Positions 31,615 to 41,465 of a stretch of DNA of 57,128 nt are shown in pieces. The notes beneath the pieces were generated by a model that saw nothing but the letters and a program-made list of their open reading frames with translations, made no database searches and had not been told where the DNA came from. Numbering within the stretch: the stretch's first letter is position 1; every line of letters starts with the position of its first letter. The stretch comes from an uncultured Ruminiclostridium sp. (GTDB lineage: Bacteria; Bacillota; Clostridia; Oscillospirales; Ruminococcaceae), in the NCBI GenBank assembly GCA_947623915.1, contig CANQIB010000016.1:1-57128 (forward strand), written 5' to 3'. Made by a program: the position numbers and the translations under genes.

Positions 31615-32481
31615 ATGAGGATAGCAGACGGCTGGAAGGATTACAGCCTTATAGACGCTTCGGCGGGACGGCGGCTGGAACGTTGGGGAGATATAATACT
31701 TGTACGCCCCGACCCGCAGATAATATGGGAAAATCCCGACCCGTCGCCGCTTTGGGAAAAGGCGGACGCGGTATATCACCGTTCGTCCGGCGGGGGAGGC
31801 TCTTGGAGCTTTTCAAAAAAGCTGCCGGAAAGCTGGACGGTAGGGTATAAAGGGTTGACCTTTAAGGTAAAGCCCACCGGCTTCAAGCATACCGGCCTGT
31901 TCCCCGAACAGGCGGTGAACTGGGAGCTTTGCGGCGATCTTATTAAAGGTGCAAAGCGCGAGATAAGCGTACTTAACCTTTTCGCGTATACCGGCGCGGC
32001 GTCGCTTGCCTGCGCAAAGGCGGGCGCAAAGGTCTGCCATCTTGACGCGGTAAAGGGAATGGTGGAATGGGGACGCGAGAACGCCGCTCTCAGCGGGCTG
32101 TCCGACCGTCCGATAAGATGGATAGTTGACGACGCGATGAAGTTTCTTCGCCGTGAGATAAAAAGGCGCAGCAGTTACGACGGGATAATACTCGACCCGC
32201 CGAGCTACGGACGCGGCACCAACGGCGAGATGTGGAAGATAGAGGACTTCATATACGAGCTTATGCAGATGTGTACCGAGGTACTGTCGGACAAGCCGCT
32301 GTTCCTGCTGCTGAACAGCTACACGACGGGACTTTCCTCCAGCGCCATGACTTATCTGCTGAATATGACGGTGGGAAAAAAGTACCGCATATCAACGGAT
32401 TCGCAGGAGATAGGGCTGAGGGTGGAGCATACGGGACTTGCCGTACCCGCCGGCAGCACCGCTGCCGTATTCTTTGAGTAA
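31615..32481 (+). CDS. Class I SAM-dependent methyltransferase, RlmI-like (probable rRNA)
   Basis: The 288-aa protein is of the COG1092-type RNA methyltransferases. [35 protein letters not shown] (SAM-binding motif I) and [18 protein letters not shown] (catalytic DPPS motif) are clear. The N-terminal PUA domain of RlmI is lacking, and instead about 75 residues of another kind precede the methyltransferase core. It likely methylates a cytosine in 23S rRNA, but the target base is unknown. AGAGGAG lies before the ATG. Confidence 0.87.
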   Translation: MRIADGWKDYSLIDASAGRRLERWGDIILVRPDPQIIWENPDPSPLWEKADAVYHRSSGGGGSWSFSKKLPESWTVGYKGLTFKVKPTGFKHTGLFPEQAVNWELCGDLIKGAKREISVLNLFAYTGAASLACAKAGAKVCHLDAVKGMVEWGRENAALSGLSDRPIRWIVDDAMKFLRREIKRRSSYDGIILDPPSYGRGTNGEMWKIEDFIYELMQMCTEVLSDKPLFLLLNSYTTGLSSSAMTYLLNMTVGKKYRISTDSQEIGLRVEHTGLAVPAGSTAAVFFE

Positions 32482-32506
32482 AGCAGAACGAAAGAGAAGA
32501 TGTATT

Positions 32507-33382
32507 GTGAGCGATATAATAAAGGCGGAAAACGTCATATTTGAATATCCCGTTCTGGACGACGAGGGCAAAGAAATAGCCCGCAACCGTGTTTTGGACG
32601 ACGTGTCACTCAGCATACCCGAAGGGCAGTTTCTTGCGGTGCTGGGGCATAACGGCAGCGGCAAATCCACGCTTGCAAAGCACTTTAACGGGATATTGCT
32701 GCCGGAGTCGGGCAAGGTGACGGTGGACGGGATAGATACCGCCGACGAAAAAAGGATATACGATATACGCCAGACCGTCGGAATGGTGTTCCAAAATCCC
32801 GACAATCAGATAGTTGCCACGATAGTTGAGGAGGACGTTGCCTTTGCGCTGGAAAATCTCGGCGTTCCGCCGGACGAGATAAGGAAAAGAGTGGACGAGG
32901 CGCTGAAAACGGTGGATATGTACGAATACCGCGAACATTCGCCGCACCAGCTTTCGGGAGGGCAAAAGCAGAGAGTCGCGATAGCTGGCATAATCGCCAT
33001 GCGTCCGCGCTGCATAGTTTTGGACGAGCCGACGGCAATGCTCGACCCCAAAGGCAGAAAAGAGATAATGAAAACGGTGAAGTATCTCAACCGTGAACAC
33101 GGCATAACCGCGGTGCTGATAACCCATTACATGGAGGAGGCAGCCCAGGCTGACCGAGTGGTGGTCATCGACAAGGGAAAGATACTGTTGGACGACGTGC
33201 CGAAAAAGATATTTTCACAGGTAGAATTGCTGAAGTCGGTCGGGCTGGACGTTCCACAGACCGTGGAGCTTATGTACGGCTTGAGAAAAAGCGGACTTGA
33301 CGTACCCATAGACCTGCTGAGCGAGGACGAATGTGCCGATTACCTGTTCGAGATGCTGTCGGCGGGAGAGAATGGCAAATGA
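32507..33382 (+). CDS. ecfA1: Energy-coupling factor transporter ATPase EcfA1
   Basis: The 291-aa ATPase subunit of an ECF vitamin/micronutrient importer has [18 protein letters not shown] (Walker A), [23 protein letters not shown] (Q loop with the EcfA1 signature), [13 protein letters not shown] (signature) and [15 protein letters not shown] (Walker B). A GTG at 32507 is taken as start because it begins [14 protein letters not shown] directly after AGAGAAG; the frame is open further upstream within the methyltransferase gene. Its TGA overlaps the ATG of ecfA2 (ATGA). Confidence 0.93.
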   Translation: MSDIIKAENVIFEYPVLDDEGKEIARNRVLDDVSLSIPEGQFLAVLGHNGSGKSTLAKHFNGILLPESGKVTVDGIDTADEKRIYDIRQTVGMVFQNPDNQIVATIVEEDVAFALENLGVPPDEIRKRVDEALKTVDMYEYREHSPHQLSGGQKQRVAIAGIIAMRPRCIVLDEPTAMLDPKGRKEIMKTVKYLNREHGITAVLITHYMEEAAQADRVVVIDKGKILLDDVPKKIFSQVELLKSVGLDVPQTVELMYGLRKSGLDVPIDLLSEDECADYLFEMLSAGENGK

Positions 33383-34242
33383 ACATAATTGAGCTAAAAA
33401 ACATCACTTATAAATACAGCGTCGGCACTCCTTTTGAGGCGGTGGCGGTGGACAATGTTACGCTCACGGTGGAAAAGGGAGAGTTTTGCGGCATAATAGG
33501 GCATACCGGCAGCGGAAAATCCACGCTTATACAACACTTGAACGGGTTGGTAAAGCCGACTCTGGGCGAGGTCTATATAGACGGACAGAATATCTGGAGC
33601 AAGGATACGGATATAAGAGAGATACGCTTTAAGGCGGGACTGGTGTTTCAGTATTCCGAACATCAGCTTTTCGAGGAGAGCGTTTATAAGGATATTGCAT
33701 ACGGCCCTAAGAATATGGGACTTTCGGAAGAGGAAACAGACAAGCGGGTACATTACGCGGCGCAGAGCATGGGCATAGGCGATGAGCTGCTGGAGCGTTC
33801 TCCGTTCGACCTTTCGGGCGGGCAGAAGCGTCGCGTCGCTTTGGCGGGAGTTATCGCGATGGAGCCGGAAATACTTATCCTTGACGAGCCTGCCGCGGGA
33901 CTTGACCCGATAGGGCGGGAGAGCGTGCTTTCCCGTATAAGCGATTATCACAAAAAGAACGGCACTACCATACTGTTGGTGTCACATTCGATGGAGGATA
34001 TAGTAAAATACGCCGAAAAGGTGTTGGTAATGAACAAGGGCAAGGTGTTTTGCCATGCGCCTACCGACGAGGTGTTCGCCCGTCAGGACGAGATAGTCGG
34101 TATCGGGCTGGACGTACCGCAGATAACTAAAGTAACGATGAAGCTGAAAGAAAAGGGCATAGACCTTGGCAGCGACATTTATACGGTAGAAAGAGCAAAA
34201 GAAAGAATACTGCAATACAAAGCAAAAGGAAGCATATGCTGA
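33379..34242 (+). CDS. ecfA2: Energy-coupling factor transporter ATPase EcfA2
   Basis: The 287-aa second ATPase of the ECF module has [53 protein letters not shown] and [15 protein letters not shown]. The ATG at 33379 overlaps the ecfA1 stop by four bases, indicating translational coupling. It pairs with EcfA1 to energise EcfT and one of several substrate-binding S components, none of which is encoded in this window. Confidence 0.94.
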   Translation: MNIIELKNITYKYSVGTPFEAVAVDNVTLTVEKGEFCGIIGHTGSGKSTLIQHLNGLVKPTLGEVYIDGQNIWSKDTDIREIRFKAGLVFQYSEHQLFEESVYKDIAYGPKNMGLSEEETDKRVHYAAQSMGIGDELLERSPFDLSGGQKRRVALAGVIAMEPEILILDEPAAGLDPIGRESVLSRISDYHKKNGTTILLVSHSMEDIVKYAEKVLVMNKGKVFCHAPTDEVFARQDEIVGIGLDVPQITKVTMKLKEKGIDLGSDIYTVERAKERILQYKAKGSIC

Positions 34243-35075
34243 AGGATATAACCATCGGGCAGTTTTTCCCCGGAAATTCGCTGATACATCGGCTGGACAG
34301 CCGATTTAAGATAATAATGGACATAGCGTACGTCGTTATGCTGTTTTTGACCTCCAACTATATCGGTTTGGCGGCGGCGGGGCTGTTCATGATACTTATA
34401 TACGTCATGTCCGGCGTAGGTCTGGGACTTGTATTTAAAAGTCTGCGTCCGATAATGCCGCTGATAGCGATAACCTGCATACTCAATCTGTTTTTTATAA
34501 AGGGCGACGGAGAGCCGCTGGTGAATTTATGGGGCTTTATCACCATATATACCGAAGGTATAACCACCTCGGTGTTTATGGCGGTAAGGATAATGTTCCT
34601 GATAATCGGTATGTCGCTGCTGACATACACCACCTCCCCCATAGCGTTGACCGACGCCATAGAAAGACTGCTGTCCCCGCTTAAAAAGCTGCACTTTCCC
34701 GTGCATGAGCTTGCAATGATGATGACTATAGCGCTGCGCTTTATCCCGACGCTTATCGAGGAGACCGACAAGATAATGGCGGCTCAGAAAGCAAGGGGCG
34801 CAAATCTCGATACCGGAGGACTGATAAAAAAAGCAAAGGCATTGATACCTGTGCTGATACCTCTTTTCGTTTCGGCGTTCAAGCGCGCTAACGAGCTTGC
34901 GCTCGCTATGGAGTGCCGCTGCTATCGCGGCGGAGAGGGGCGGACAAGAATGAAACAGCTCCACTCCGGCGCAAAGGATTATATAGCGCTGCTCATCATG
35001 GCTTTAATGATAGCGGAGCTGGTGCTTTTGAATATATACGTTCCGTATCTTGGGATACCGTATATAACGCCGTAA
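34236..35075 (+). CDS. ecfT: Energy-coupling factor transmembrane protein EcfT
   Basis: The 279-aa membrane subunit has several helices in the first half and the two coupling motifs in its cytoplasmic C-terminal part: AAQKARGANLDTGG and AMECRCYRGGEGRTR, which dock onto EcfA1/EcfA2. The start overlaps the ecfA2 stop by seven bases after AAAGGA. It is the shared T component for several S proteins encoded elsewhere. Confidence 0.93.
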   Translation: MLKDITIGQFFPGNSLIHRLDSRFKIIMDIAYVVMLFLTSNYIGLAAAGLFMILIYVMSGVGLGLVFKSLRPIMPLIAITCILNLFFIKGDGEPLVNLWGFITIYTEGITTSVFMAVRIMFLIIGMSLLTYTTSPIALTDAIERLLSPLKKLHFPVHELAMMMTIALRFIPTLIEETDKIMAAQKARGANLDTGGLIKKAKALIPVLIPLFVSAFKRANELALAMECRCYRGGEGRTRMKQLHSGAKDYIALLIMALMIAELVLLNIYVPYLGIPYITP

Positions 35076-35092
35076 CGGGAAAAGAGGCTGTA

Positions 35093-35833
35093 ATGCGTAA
35101 TTTTGCGGTCACAATGGCATATAACGGCACGGCTTATCACGGCTTTCAGCGGCAGGATAACGGCGCGACGGTACAGCAGACCGTGGAGACGGCGATAAAA
35201 AAGCTGACGGGCTGCGAGGCGAATATCATCGGATGTTCGAGGACCGACGCGGGGGTACACGCAAACGGTTTTGTGTTTAATCTTCCGCTGGAAAGCGGCA
35301 TACCGTGCGACGGCTTTGTAAAAGGAATGAACGCGCTGCTGCCGCCGGATATGGCGATACTGGACTGCCGCGAGGAGAGCTTGGATTTTCACGCCAGATA
35401 CAGCTGTAAAGGCAAGCAGTATCTGTACAGGATATATACTTCGCCGGTTAGGGACGTGTTTTTGAGGGATACCGCGCTGCATTACCCGTATCCCCTTAAT
35501 ACGGAGCTTATGGACCGAGCGGCGGGACTTTTTATCGGAACGCATGATTTTGCGGCGTTTTGCAAGGCGGAATCGCTGCATTTGGTAAAAACCACCGTGC
35601 GTACCGTGACCGAGGCGAGAGTCGTCACGGAGGGAAAATTTACGGATATTTATGTAAGCGGCAACGGCTTTTTGCACAATATGGTGCGGATAATAGTCGG
35701 TACGCTGATGTATATAAGCGAGGGCAAGCGCACCGAGGAGGATATTGCGGCGGCGCTGGACACGGGCGACAGAGAGCGCGCGGGAAAGACCGCGCCCGCC
35801 TGCGGTCTGTATTTAAACAGGGTGTATTATTGA
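35093..35833 (+). CDS. truA: tRNA pseudouridine(38-40) synthase TruA
   Basis: The 246-aa enzyme makes pseudouridine at tRNA positions 38-40. MAYNGTAYHGFQRQ, GCSRTDAGVHANGFVF (catalytic Asp in RTDAGV), FHARYSCKGKQYLYRI and GFLHNMVRIIVGTLM are diagnostic. The ATG at 35093 follows AAAGAGG; the much longer open frame upstream is inside ecfT and is rejected. The ecfA1-ecfA2-ecfT-truA order is the widespread Firmicute arrangement. Confidence 0.95.
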   Translation: MRNFAVTMAYNGTAYHGFQRQDNGATVQQTVETAIKKLTGCEANIIGCSRTDAGVHANGFVFNLPLESGIPCDGFVKGMNALLPPDMAILDCREESLDFHARYSCKGKQYLYRIYTSPVRDVFLRDTALHYPYPLNTELMDRAAGLFIGTHDFAAFCKAESLHLVKTTVRTVTEARVVTEGKFTDIYVSGNGFLHNMVRIIVGTLMYISEGKRTEEDIAAALDTGDRERAGKTAPACGLYLNRVYY

Positions 35834-35846
35834 AAGAGGGGATAGC

Positions 35847-37025
35847 ATGAAGGTTCCTGCCGTTTCCGGCGATAACAGTCTTAACGATATGACTGTATAC
35901 CGAAAGAAAAAGAAACGCTTTAAAATAATAAGAAATCTTATAATATTGGCGGTAATAGCGGCGATAGCCGCGGTAGTCTTTATTTTCCGCGATGATATAG
36001 CACAGTCGCTCAGAGGGATAGCCACACGCTTTGGCAGCGGCGCGGCGCAGGGGCAGGGCTTTCCGATGAAATTGCCGGGCAGCTCTCAGTATAAGCTGCT
36101 GCCGGTCGGCAACGATTTTGCGTTGGTGACAGATACATATTTGTACATATATAATTCGTCGGGAGGGGAGAACGTTTCTTTCCAGCACGGATATGTAGAC
36201 CCATCCGCCTCCGCCGACGCGAATCGCGTTTTGATCTACGACAGAGGAGGGCATGATTTTGCGCTTTACTCGCCCACCGCACAGATGTATAAGCTGTCGG
36301 TCAGCGACGAGGTCATAGTTTCGGCGTATCAAAAAGGCGCGGACAGAACGGCGGTGGTGACCTCCGGCGGGCGCTATTCAAACACCGTGTATGTATATGA
36401 CGGAAACGGGAAATGGCTGTACACCCGAAAGTTCATAGACGAAAACGTCATGCAGGCAGATTTTTCCGACGACGGGAAATATATGTATTTGACGCTTGTG
36501 CGTTCGGATAACGGGGATATAAAGACCGATATATGCAAATACGATATATCTTCAGAGGACGCGGAAATTTGGAAATGCACTATCAGCGACGGAATACCGC
36601 TTGGCTTTGAGGTGAACGGCAGCACGGTCACGGCGGTCGAGGATAACGCGATATACTCCGTAAACGCCGAGGACGGCTCTCAAATCGGCAGATACAGCTA
36701 TAACGGCGAGCTGCTGGATTTTGACATAGGCAGCGACGCAAACGTGCTGGTAATGGATTATTATACCGGCGGCGGCAAGACGGTAAAGGTGCTGGACAAA
36801 AGCTGCGCGGAAACCGCTGGGGCTGACGGATACGACAGTATAGCGGAAATGATGATCTCCGACAGCGAGATATGTATACTTTCCGGTCGGGATATTATCC
36901 GCACGGACCTTTCCTTAAAGACGTTGGGGCAGGCTCATCTGGAGCATGACTTCACGGAGTTTATCAAAGCGGGTCCGCTGTATCTCATGCTCGGTTATGA
37001 TACCATCGAGAAAGCTAATCTTTAA
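35847..37025 (+). CDS. DUF5711-like membrane-anchored beta-propeller protein
   Basis: This 392-aa protein has a basic N-terminus (YRKKKKRFKI), one membrane helix (about residues 28-48) and an outside domain of about 330 residues made of repeated strand patterns (VTDTYLYIYNSSG, RYSNTVYVYDGNGKW, DNAIYSVNAEDGSQ), consistent with a beta-propeller. It fits the uncharacterised DUF5711 family. The short spacing (13 bases after truA, AGAGGGG before the ATG) puts it in the same transcript, and it precedes the CvpA-like gene. No function is known. Confidence 0.75.
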   Translation: MKVPAVSGDNSLNDMTVYRKKKKRFKIIRNLIILAVIAAIAAVVFIFRDDIAQSLRGIATRFGSGAAQGQGFPMKLPGSSQYKLLPVGNDFALVTDTYLYIYNSSGGENVSFQHGYVDPSASADANRVLIYDRGGHDFALYSPTAQMYKLSVSDEVIVSAYQKGADRTAVVTSGGRYSNTVYVYDGNGKWLYTRKFIDENVMQADFSDDGKYMYLTLVRSDNGDIKTDICKYDISSEDAEIWKCTISDGIPLGFEVNGSTVTAVEDNAIYSVNAEDGSQIGRYSYNGELLDFDIGSDANVLVMDYYTGGGKTVKVLDKSCAETAGADGYDSIAEMMISDSEICILSGRDIIRTDLSLKTLGQAHLEHDFTEFIKAGPLYLMLGYDTIEKANL

Positions 37026-37049
37026 ACGGTCAAACGAAAAGGAGAAAAA

Positions 37050-38078
37050 ATGGGTACTGAATTTTTCTGGTTTTATGATGTTATACTTGCGGCGGTGCTT
37101 ATAGGTACGCTGTTCTTGGGAGTAAAGCGCGGATTTATCCGCATGGCGCTGAGCCTTGTGGCATTTATCGCGGCGTTTCTCATATCCTTTTACGGCAGCG
37201 ATTTCCTGTCGGTCAAGGTGTATGAGGGGTTTATAGAGGACGACCTCGAGGCGACTATATCCAAAACGATCGACGATACCATCGGCGAAAACATAGTCAC
37301 TCAGCTTGGGAAACTGGACATTTCCAAAATGACGGTCGGCGGAAAGCCTATCGACAGTCTGGACCTTACGCCCGACAAAGCCGGCAATATAACGCTTAAT
37401 CTTAACGATGTGGATATGAGCCGCACAGGACTTGCAAATATCGACCTTACGGTTTTCGGATACGATAAGACCGACCGAATTTCCGACATAGATATAGGCA
37501 CGGTACAGATATATCAGGGCGATCTGCAAAACAACAGTATAGAGGATCTGCTGCTTGCAGAGGTGCTGTCGGATAAGATATTCAACTCCGAGGCGTTTTC
37601 CTCGATAAACGACGTTGTGAACAAGATAAACGAGGTGCTGCCTATGGTGGGCATATCCGAGGACGTGCTCAGTCAGGCGGATAACTCTCTTTTGAGAAAT
37701 GTTATAATAAGCATACGCAACGCGAATGGTAATCCCGGCAAGGCGGTTATCGACAACGTTATAAAGCCCGTGCTGCTTATCCCGATAAGAACGTTGATTT
37801 TTATTCTGATGTTTGTTATAATAATGATAGTGCTTAATCTTATCATAACGCTCACCTCGGTAGTAAACAAGCTGCCGCTCATCGGAAAGTTCAACGAGGT
37901 GCTTGGCGGAGTGCTGGGACTGGTAAACGGCGTTGTTATCATGTTTTTGATAGTGGTCGTGCTGCATTTGGTAACAGCCATGACAAACAACACGCTGGTA
38001 TTTCTCAACGACATGACGATAAATTCGTCTTATGCGTTCAGTTGGATATATAATTTTGACTTTTTACAGATACTTTGA
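37050..38078 (+). CDS. CvpA-family membrane protein with a large outside insert
   Basis: The 342-aa protein starts with two or three helices of the CvpA (colicin V production) type (YDVILAAVLIGTLFLGVKRGFIRMALSLVAFI). A region of about 190 residues likely outside the membrane follows, then two C-terminal helices (TLIFILMFVIIMIVLNLII, GVLGLVNGVVIMFLIVVVL). Standard CvpA proteins are about 160-220 aa, so the insert is unusual. AAGGAG precedes the ATG. Role unknown; CvpA members are linked to envelope integrity. Confidence 0.8.
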   Translation: MGTEFFWFYDVILAAVLIGTLFLGVKRGFIRMALSLVAFIAAFLISFYGSDFLSVKVYEGFIEDDLEATISKTIDDTIGENIVTQLGKLDISKMTVGGKPIDSLDLTPDKAGNITLNLNDVDMSRTGLANIDLTVFGYDKTDRISDIDIGTVQIYQGDLQNNSIEDLLLAEVLSDKIFNSEAFSSINDVVNKINEVLPMVGISEDVLSQADNSLLRNVIISIRNANGNPGKAVIDNVIKPVLLIPIRTLIFILMFVIIMIVLNLIITLTSVVNKLPLIGKFNEVLGGVLGLVNGVVIMFLIVVVLHLVTAMTNNTLVFLNDMTINSSYAFSWIYNFDFLQIL

Positions 38079-38103
38079 CGATACGGTTATAAAATAAAAG
38101 ACG

Positions 38104-38143
38104 CTGCAAAGCGGCTCATTCATATTCGGAGCTTTGCGTTTTT
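38104..38143 (+). terminator. Probable terminator after the CvpA-like gene
   Basis: TGCAAAGC pairs with GCTTTGCG (8 pairs, one T-G) across an 18-base loop, followed by TTTTTG. Confidence 0.6.
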
Positions 38144-38154
38144 GAATATGGTAC

Positions 38155-38173
38155 GAAAGGAGATATGCCTTAA
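38155..38173 (+). promoter_or_regulatory. Strong ribosome binding site followed by a two-codon ORF (ATG CCT TAA)
   Basis: GAAAGGAG lies just before ATGCCTTAA, a start codon, one codon and a stop, about 19-27 bases ahead of the clp start. The strongest Shine-Dalgarno sequence in this leader therefore serves a minimal ORF, not the clp gene directly. It may hold or re-initiate ribosomes; this is inference. Confidence 0.45.
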
Positions 38174-38191
38174 CACAGGCACGGTTTGACT

Positions 38192-40483
38192 ATGATTTGT
38201 TCAAGATGCAAAAAAAGAACGGCGGTCGTTTTCATTTCCACCATGCAGGGAAATGAAAAGAGAGACGAGGGCTTATGCCTTATCTGCGCAAAAGAATTGG
38301 GCGTACCGCAGGTAAACGACTATTTAAAGCAGATGGGTATAAGCGACGAGGACCTTGAAGAAAGCTATAAGCTGATGTTCGGCGACGAGGAGGCGTCAGA
38401 CGACGACTCCGACGAGAACGACGACGATTTCGTTCCGGGAGGGGCGGGGACGATGCCTCCGCTGTTCCAACGTCTGTTCGGAGGAACGCCGCCGTCGGAC
38501 GGCGCGGCTAAGCAAAACGGCGGACAGCCCGCCGGAGAGGACAAAAAGCGCAACAAGAAAAAAGAGGATAAAAAGCGCCGCTTTCTGGATACCTACTGCA
38601 CCAACCTTACCGACAAGGCAAGGCGGGGAGAGCTGGACAGGATAATAGGCAGGGATAAGGAGATATACCGCGTGACGCAGATACTTTCCCGCCGCACCAA
38701 AAACAATCCCTGTATCATAGGCGAACCCGGCGTAGGTAAAACCGCGATAGCCGAGGGTATAGCGCAGAAGATAGTAAGCGGGGACGTTCCGTTCAGACTT
38801 CAGGATAAGGAGCTGTATCTGCTGGACCTTACCGCGTTGGTCGCCGGTACACAGTTCAGAGGGCAGTTCGAGAGCAGGGCAAAATCGCTCATCGAGGAGA
38901 TAAAAAACGCCGGAAATATAATCCTGTTCATTGACGAGGTACACAATCTGGTCGGGACGGGGGATTCCGAGGGAACGATGAACGCCGCTAATATCTTCAA
39001 GCCCGCTTTGTCACGCGGAGAGATGCAGGTCATAGGCGCGACCACGTTCGACGAATACAGAAAGTATATCGAAAAGGACGCGGCGCTGGAGCGGCGTTTT
39101 CAGCCGGTAACGGTAAACGAGCCTACGATAGACGAAACGGTAGAGCTGCTGCGCGGCATAAAGTCATATTACGAAGAACATCACAAGATAAAAATAAGCG
39201 AGGACGTGCTGAAAAGCTGCGCGGTGCTGAGCGAGAGATACATCACCGACCGTTTTCTGCCTGACAAGGCGATAGACTTGTTGGACGAATCCGCGGCGTG
39301 CGCAAGCATAAACAGCGACGACCTCACCGAGTACGAAAAGCTGATAAAGGAGAACAAAAAGCTGGAAGCGGAAGAAAGCGAGCTTTCCTCCGATACCGAA
39401 AACGTAAATTATCAGCGTATCGCCGAGATAAAGACCCGTATCGCAAAAAATCAGGAAACGATAGCTCAGTTAGAGCCTAAGGTGAACACCATAAACGTAT
39501 CCGTTCAGGACGTTTGTAAGGTGATAGAGCTTTGGACGGGCATACCCGCAAGCAAGATAATGGAAACGGAATACGTCAAGATAGCCAAGCTGGAAGAGGT
39601 GCTGAAAAGCAAGATAGTCGGACAGGATGAGGCTTGCGAACTGGTGGCAGCCGCGATAAAGCGCACCCGCGTGCAGCTTTCCTCGCGCAGACGTCCCGCG
39701 TCTTTCATTTTCGTAGGACCTACCGGCGTAGGAAAGACCGAGCTTGTCAAGGTGCTTGCGGCGGAGCTGTTTGATACCGTAGACCCGCTCATAAGGCTGG
39801 ATATGTCGGAATTTATGGAAAAGCACAGCGTATCGCGCATAATAGGTTCGCCTCCGGGATATGTGGGTTACGACGAGGCGGGACAGCTTACCGAAAAGGT
39901 AAGGAGAAAGCCGTATTCGGTAATACTTTTCGACGAGATAGAAAAAGCGCACCCCGACGTTCTCAATATCCTTTTGCAGATACTTGACGAGGGCAAGGTC
40001 AACGACGCGCACGGGCGCACGGTCAGCTTTGAAAACACCGTCATCGCCATGACGTCGAACGCGGGTTCTTCGCTGAAAAGCTCCGGCATGGGCTTTGCGA
40101 AGACCGAGTCCGATATTTCCCGCGAAAAGGCGATGAAGGCGCTGAACGAATTTCTGCGGCCGGAGTTTATAAGCCGTATCGACGAGATAGTGGTATTTGA
40201 GCCGCTGTCGCAGCAGGCGTACTGCGATATAGCAAAGCTGATGATAAACGAGATGACCGCGCCGCTTGAGGAAAAGAATATCTCCCTCGACGTAACGCAG
40301 GCGGCTTATGATTATATAGGCAAGAAGGCTTACGGCGGCAAATACGGCGGCAGAGACGTCCGCCGCATAATCCGCAAAGAGGTGGAGGATAAGATAGCCG
40401 ACATCATCGTGGATAACGACGGCAATATCACCTCTATAAGCATAGATTCCGACGGGGAAGCTCTGAAGATATCAGGCAAATAA
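38192..40483 (+). CDS. ATP-dependent Clp protease ATP-binding subunit, ClpE/ClpC type
   Basis: The 763-aa AAA+ unfoldase has two ATPase domains: [16 protein letters not shown] and [12 protein letters not shown] (D1), [15 protein letters not shown] and [13 protein letters not shown] (D2). The N-terminus is not the repeated ClpN domain but a zinc-finger type (CSRC near residue 4 and CLIC near 29), as in ClpE, followed by an acidic linker. A short coiled-coil middle region ([20 protein letters not shown]) separates the ATPase domains. Together with ClpP it would unfold and degrade proteins. The ATG at 38192 has only a weak AGGCACGG upstream; a TTG lies at 38186. No CtsR box was seen. Confidence 0.9.
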   Translation: MICSRCKKRTAVVFISTMQGNEKRDEGLCLICAKELGVPQVNDYLKQMGISDEDLEESYKLMFGDEEASDDDSDENDDDFVPGGAGTMPPLFQRLFGGTPPSDGAAKQNGGQPAGEDKKRNKKKEDKKRRFLDTYCTNLTDKARRGELDRIIGRDKEIYRVTQILSRRTKNNPCIIGEPGVGKTAIAEGIAQKIVSGDVPFRLQDKELYLLDLTALVAGTQFRGQFESRAKSLIEEIKNAGNIILFIDEVHNLVGTGDSEGTMNAANIFKPALSRGEMQVIGATTFDEYRKYIEKDAALERRFQPVTVNEPTIDETVELLRGIKSYYEEHHKIKISEDVLKSCAVLSERYITDRFLPDKAIDLLDESAACASINSDDLTEYEKLIKENKKLEAEESELSSDTENVNYQRIAEIKTRIAKNQETIAQLEPKVNTINVSVQDVCKVIELWTGIPASKIMETEYVKIAKLEEVLKSKIVGQDEACELVAAAIKRTRVQLSSRRRPASFIFVGPTGVGKTELVKVLAAELFDTVDPLIRLDMSEFMEKHSVSRIIGSPPGYVGYDEAGQLTEKVRRKPYSVILFDEIEKAHPDVLNILLQILDEGKVNDAHGRTVSFENTVIAMTSNAGSSLKSSGMGFAKTESDISREKAMKALNEFLRPEFISRIDEIVVFEPLSQQAYCDIAKLMINEMTAPLEEKNISLDVTQAAYDYIGKKAYGGKYGGRDVRRIIRKEVEDKIADIIVDNDGNITSISIDSDGEALKISGK

Positions 40484-40525
40484 ATAATTCGACGTCAGCC
40501 GAAAAACGTTGACCGCGACAAGGTG

Positions 40526-40556
40526 TTGCGCAGTCGGCTTATGCCCGACTGCGCAA
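40526..40556. other. Perfect 12-bp hairpin without a T tract
   Basis: TTGCGCAGTCGG, loop CTTATGC or similar, CCGACTGCGCAA, then TGATTATATG. It lies in the 121-base gap between the clp gene and the SDR gene. It is too GC-rich to be chance melting but lacks the T run of an intrinsic terminator. Confidence 0.6.
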
Positions 40557-40604
40557 TGATTATATGCGGTTTTTGCGGATTTCGCGCAGTATCAGGGAGG
40601 AAGT

Positions 40605-41309
40605 ATGGCGGTAATCATAACCGGCGGAACGGGAGCCGTGGGCGGCGCTTTGGTAAAGGCGTTTTCCGCTCAGTATGACGTGGCGGTTATATACAAAAGC
40701 TCCGACGGCAAGGCAAAGGAGCTTGAAAAGGAATACGGGTGCAGGTGCTTTAAGGCGGACATAACCTCGGCTGATTCCGCAAAACGCGCCGTGGAGGATA
40801 TACATAAACTGTACGGCAAGACGGAGATACTCGTAAACAACGCGGGTATCTCTCAGATACGGCTTTTTACCGATATTACCGAGGAGGACTGGCGAAATAT
40901 GCTGGACGTGAATTTGACGGGAATGTTCAATGTTACGCAGGCTGCGGTAAAGCATATGATCTCGGCAAAGCGCGGCAGCATAGTTAATCTGTCGTCGGTT
41001 TGGGGAGTGCACGGAGCGTCCTGCGAAGTGCATTACTCCGCGGCAAAGGCGGGGGTCATCGGCTTTACAAAGGCGCTTGCAAAGGAGCTTGCCCCCTCCG
41101 GCATAACGGTGAACTGCGTCGCTCCGGGAGTGATAGACAGTCCGATGAACAAAAACGCGCTGTCGGCCGAGGAGCTGGCGCAGCTTGAAAAAGAGATACC
41201 GCTCGGCAGGCAGGGAACGCCGGAGGAAACCGCGCAATGTGTAAAATTCCTCGCCGAAGCAAAATACATTACCGGACAGGTCGTCGGGATAGACGGAGGA
41301 TTTTATTGA
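40605..41309 (+). CDS. Short-chain dehydrogenase/reductase, YmfI-like
   Basis: The 234-aa SDR enzyme has IITGGTGAVGGALV (NAD(P)-binding), LVNNAGIS, the catalytic Ser in NLSSVWGVHG, the Tyr-x3-Lys in VHYSAAKAG and GVIDSPMN. The sequence resembles YmfI, the EF-P 5-aminopentanone reductase that modifies elongation factor P, more than the usual FabG, because of the HGASCEVHYSAAKAG segment. FabG-type 3-oxoacyl reductase is the alternative. GGGAGG precedes the ATG. Confidence 0.8.
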   Translation: MAVIITGGTGAVGGALVKAFSAQYDVAVIYKSSDGKAKELEKEYGCRCFKADITSADSAKRAVEDIHKLYGKTEILVNNAGISQIRLFTDITEEDWRNMLDVNLTGMFNVTQAAVKHMISAKRGSIVNLSSVWGVHGASCEVHYSAAKAGVIGFTKALAKELAPSGITVNCVAPGVIDSPMNKNALSAEELAQLEKEIPLGRQGTPEETAQCVKFLAEAKYITGQVVGIDGGFY

Positions 41310-41385
41310 TATTTAGCGTCGGCGGGTATTTTTGCGATATGCCGCGAAATATCTTCAAAAAGGTAAAAATTTTTCCGCTTATCTA

Positions 41386-41414
41386 TTGAATTTTTGTAAA
41401 TTGTGTTGTATAAT
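41386..41414 (+). promoter_or_regulatory. Promoter of ppa
   Basis: TTGAAT (41386-41391), 17-base spacer, TATAAT (41409-41414), about 45 bases before the ppa start. Confidence 0.8.
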
Positions 41415-41465
41415 TAGGAATATGAATAAAAAAGGCGGCAGGACAGCCGCGCGAAAGAGGAATAT

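Noticed and set aside
36915-37967. A 350-codon minus-strand open frame opposite the CvpA-like gene
   Set aside because: Rich in Tyr, His and Arg, with no start signal or homology pattern; it is a shadow of the plus-strand gene.
38079-38192. CtsR or CIRCE operator upstream of the clp gene
   Set aside because: No GGTCAAA-type tandem repeat or CIRCE inverted repeat is present in the leader.
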